From: RGIG6353 sp045590615 | GTDB taxonomy: Bacteria > Bacillota > Clostridia > Oscillospirales > SIG627 | NCBI GenBank assembly: GCA_045590615.1 | Contig: JAZNRH010000121.1 | Span: forward strand, 1-7,022 | Length of the DNA: 7,022 nt | Direction of reading: 5' to 3' | Part shown: piece after piece, positions 5,961 to 7,022 of the stretch | How positions within the stretch are numbered: position 1 is the stretch's first letter | How the letters are laid out: each line of letters opens with the position of its first letter | Notes under the pieces: generated by a model | The model's input: the letters and a program-made list of their open reading frames with translations, nothing else | The model's database searches: none | What the model was told of the DNA's origin: nothing | Made by a program: the position numbers and the translations under genes

Positions 5961-7022
5961 ATGAAAAAAATTAAAATGCTGACTCCTCTCGTTGAGATGG
6001 ACGGCGACGAAATGACGAGAATTCTATGGAAGATGATAAAGGATGAGCTTATACTCCCCTTCGTTGACCTCAAGACAGAATACTATGACCTTGGTCTTCC
6101 CGAAAGAGAAAAGACTAAAGACAAGGTAACCTTTGATTCTGCCTATGCTACTCAAAAATACGGTGTTGCTGTAAAATGTGCAACGATTACTCCCAACAAG
6201 CAAAGAGTTGAAGAATACAATCTCACAGAAATGTGGAAAAGCCCCAACGGCACGATAAGAGCTATTCTTGACGGAACTGTTTTTCGCGCTCCGATTACGA
6301 TTGACTCAATCAAGCCCGTTGTAAAGAATTGGAAAAAGCCCATAACAATTGCCCGTCACGCTTACGGTGATGTGTACAAGGCGTCCGAAATGAGAATTGA
6401 AGGCGAAGGCAAGGCTGAGCTTGTTTTCACTACAAAGGACGGCAAGAAAACACGTGAGACAATTTACGATTTTGAAGGAGCAGGAGTTCTTCAGGGTCAG
6501 TACAATAAGGATTCGTCAATTGTTTCGTTTGCGCACTCCTGTTTCAAGTACGCCATTGACACAAAGCAGGACCTTTGGTTCTCGACCAAGGACACTATTT
6601 CAAAGAAATATGACCAGACCTTCAAGCTTTTGTTCCAGGAAATTTACGAGAAAGAATACAAGGCAAAGTTTGAGGAGCTTGGAATAGAATACTTCTACAC
6701 ACTTATAGACGATGCCGTTGCCCGTGTTATAAGAAGTGAGGGTGGCTATATCTGGGCATGTAAAAACTATGACGGTGACGTTATGAGTGATATGGTATCA
6801 ACGGCCTTCGGCTCACTTGCGATGATGACGTCTGTACTCGTTTCGCCAGACGGTAAATACGAATATGAGGCAGCGCACGGTACGGTTACACGCCACTATT
6901 ACAAGTATCTCAAGGGTGAGGAGACCTCCACCAACTCTGTTGCCACCATCTTTGCCTGGACCGGCGCATTGCGTAAGCGCGGTGAATTGGACGGCATCGA
7001 AGAACTGGTTGCCTTTGCGGAC
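5961..7022 (+). CDS. icd: NADP-dependent isocitrate dehydrogenase, eukaryotic-type (3' end outside window)
   Basis: The first 354 residues are present; family members have about 400-410, so roughly 50 are missing. The enzyme oxidatively decarboxylates isocitrate to 2-oxoglutarate and reduces NADP+. It belongs to the homodimeric class that includes human IDH1/IDH2, not the E. coli Icd class. Opening motifs are VEMDGDEMTRILW, CATITPNK and MWKSPNGTIR. By motif, the isocitrate-binding residues Thr77, Ser94, Asn96, Arg100, Arg109 and Arg132 keep even the human IDH1 numbering. Tyr139, Lys210 and the metal aspartates 250, 273 and 277 are present. EAAHGTVTRHYY places Arg311 and His312 at the positions that give NADP preference. 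A GGAG site (5949-5952) lies 8 nt before the ATG, and only 14 nt separate the gene from the aconitase. A second Met at codon 6 is a less likely start. The last ~100 bases show codon use unlike the rest of the gene. Confidence 0.95.
   Translation, partial: MKKIKMLTPLVEMDGDEMTRILWKMIKDELILPFVDLKTEYYDLGLPEREKTKDKVTFDSAYATQKYGVAVKCATITPNKQRVEEYNLTEMWKSPNGTIRAILDGTVFRAPITIDSIKPVVKNWKKPITIARHAYGDVYKASEMRIEGEGKAELVFTTKDGKKTRETIYDFEGAGVLQGQYNKDSSIVSFAHSCFKYAIDTKQDLWFSTKDTISKKYDQTFKLLFQEIYEKEYKAKFEELGIEYFYTLIDDAVARVIRSEGGYIWACKNYDGDVMSDMVSTAFGSLAMMTSVLVSPDGKYEYEAAHGTVTRHYYKYLKGEETSTNSVATIFAWTGALRKRGELDGIEELVAFAD

Overview
The window looks like chromosomal DNA of an anaerobic, gut-type Firmicute of the class Clostridia, perhaps Oscillospiraceae/Ruminococcus-like. 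This is inferred from four things: the consensus sigma-A promoters and strong purine-rich ribosome binding sites, the moderate GC content, the secreted BspA-type leucine-rich-repeat (LRR) protein, and a citrate synthase of the anaerobe Re type. No species can be named from the sequence alone.

Layout. (1) Positions 1-2273, minus strand: the first 757 codons of a large secreted BspA-like LRR protein. Its 3' end lies beyond the left edge. About 22 LRR units of 23 residues (69 bp) are interrupted by two copies of a non-LRR module of about 85 residues and by one shorter insertion. (2) Positions 2274-2654: a divergent intergenic region with two exact-consensus promoters (TTGACA-N17-TATAAT), one per direction. 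The minus promoter gives an LRR mRNA with a leader of about 220 nt. That leader can fold into a closed pseudoknot domain followed by an intrinsic terminator just upstream of the ribosome binding site, which is the layout of a riboswitch or attenuator. The plus promoter carries a 28-bp near-perfect palindrome over its -10 box and expected start site, a likely operator. (3) Positions 2655-7022, plus strand: three tightly packed genes for a probable Re-citrate synthase, an aconitase, and a eukaryotic-type NADP-dependent isocitrate dehydrogenase cut by the right edge.

How the genes work together. The plus-strand operon encodes the whole oxidative branch from oxaloacetate plus acetyl-CoA through citrate and isocitrate to 2-oxoglutarate, with NADPH produced. 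In fermentative anaerobes this branch mainly supplies 2-oxoglutarate for glutamate synthesis. The LRR gene is divergently transcribed and has no evident metabolic link to it.

The most interesting signal is the structured leader RNA of the LRR gene (about 2291-2495, minus strand). I could not match it to a riboswitch class I know. No tRNA, rRNA, insertion sequence or CRISPR array was seen.
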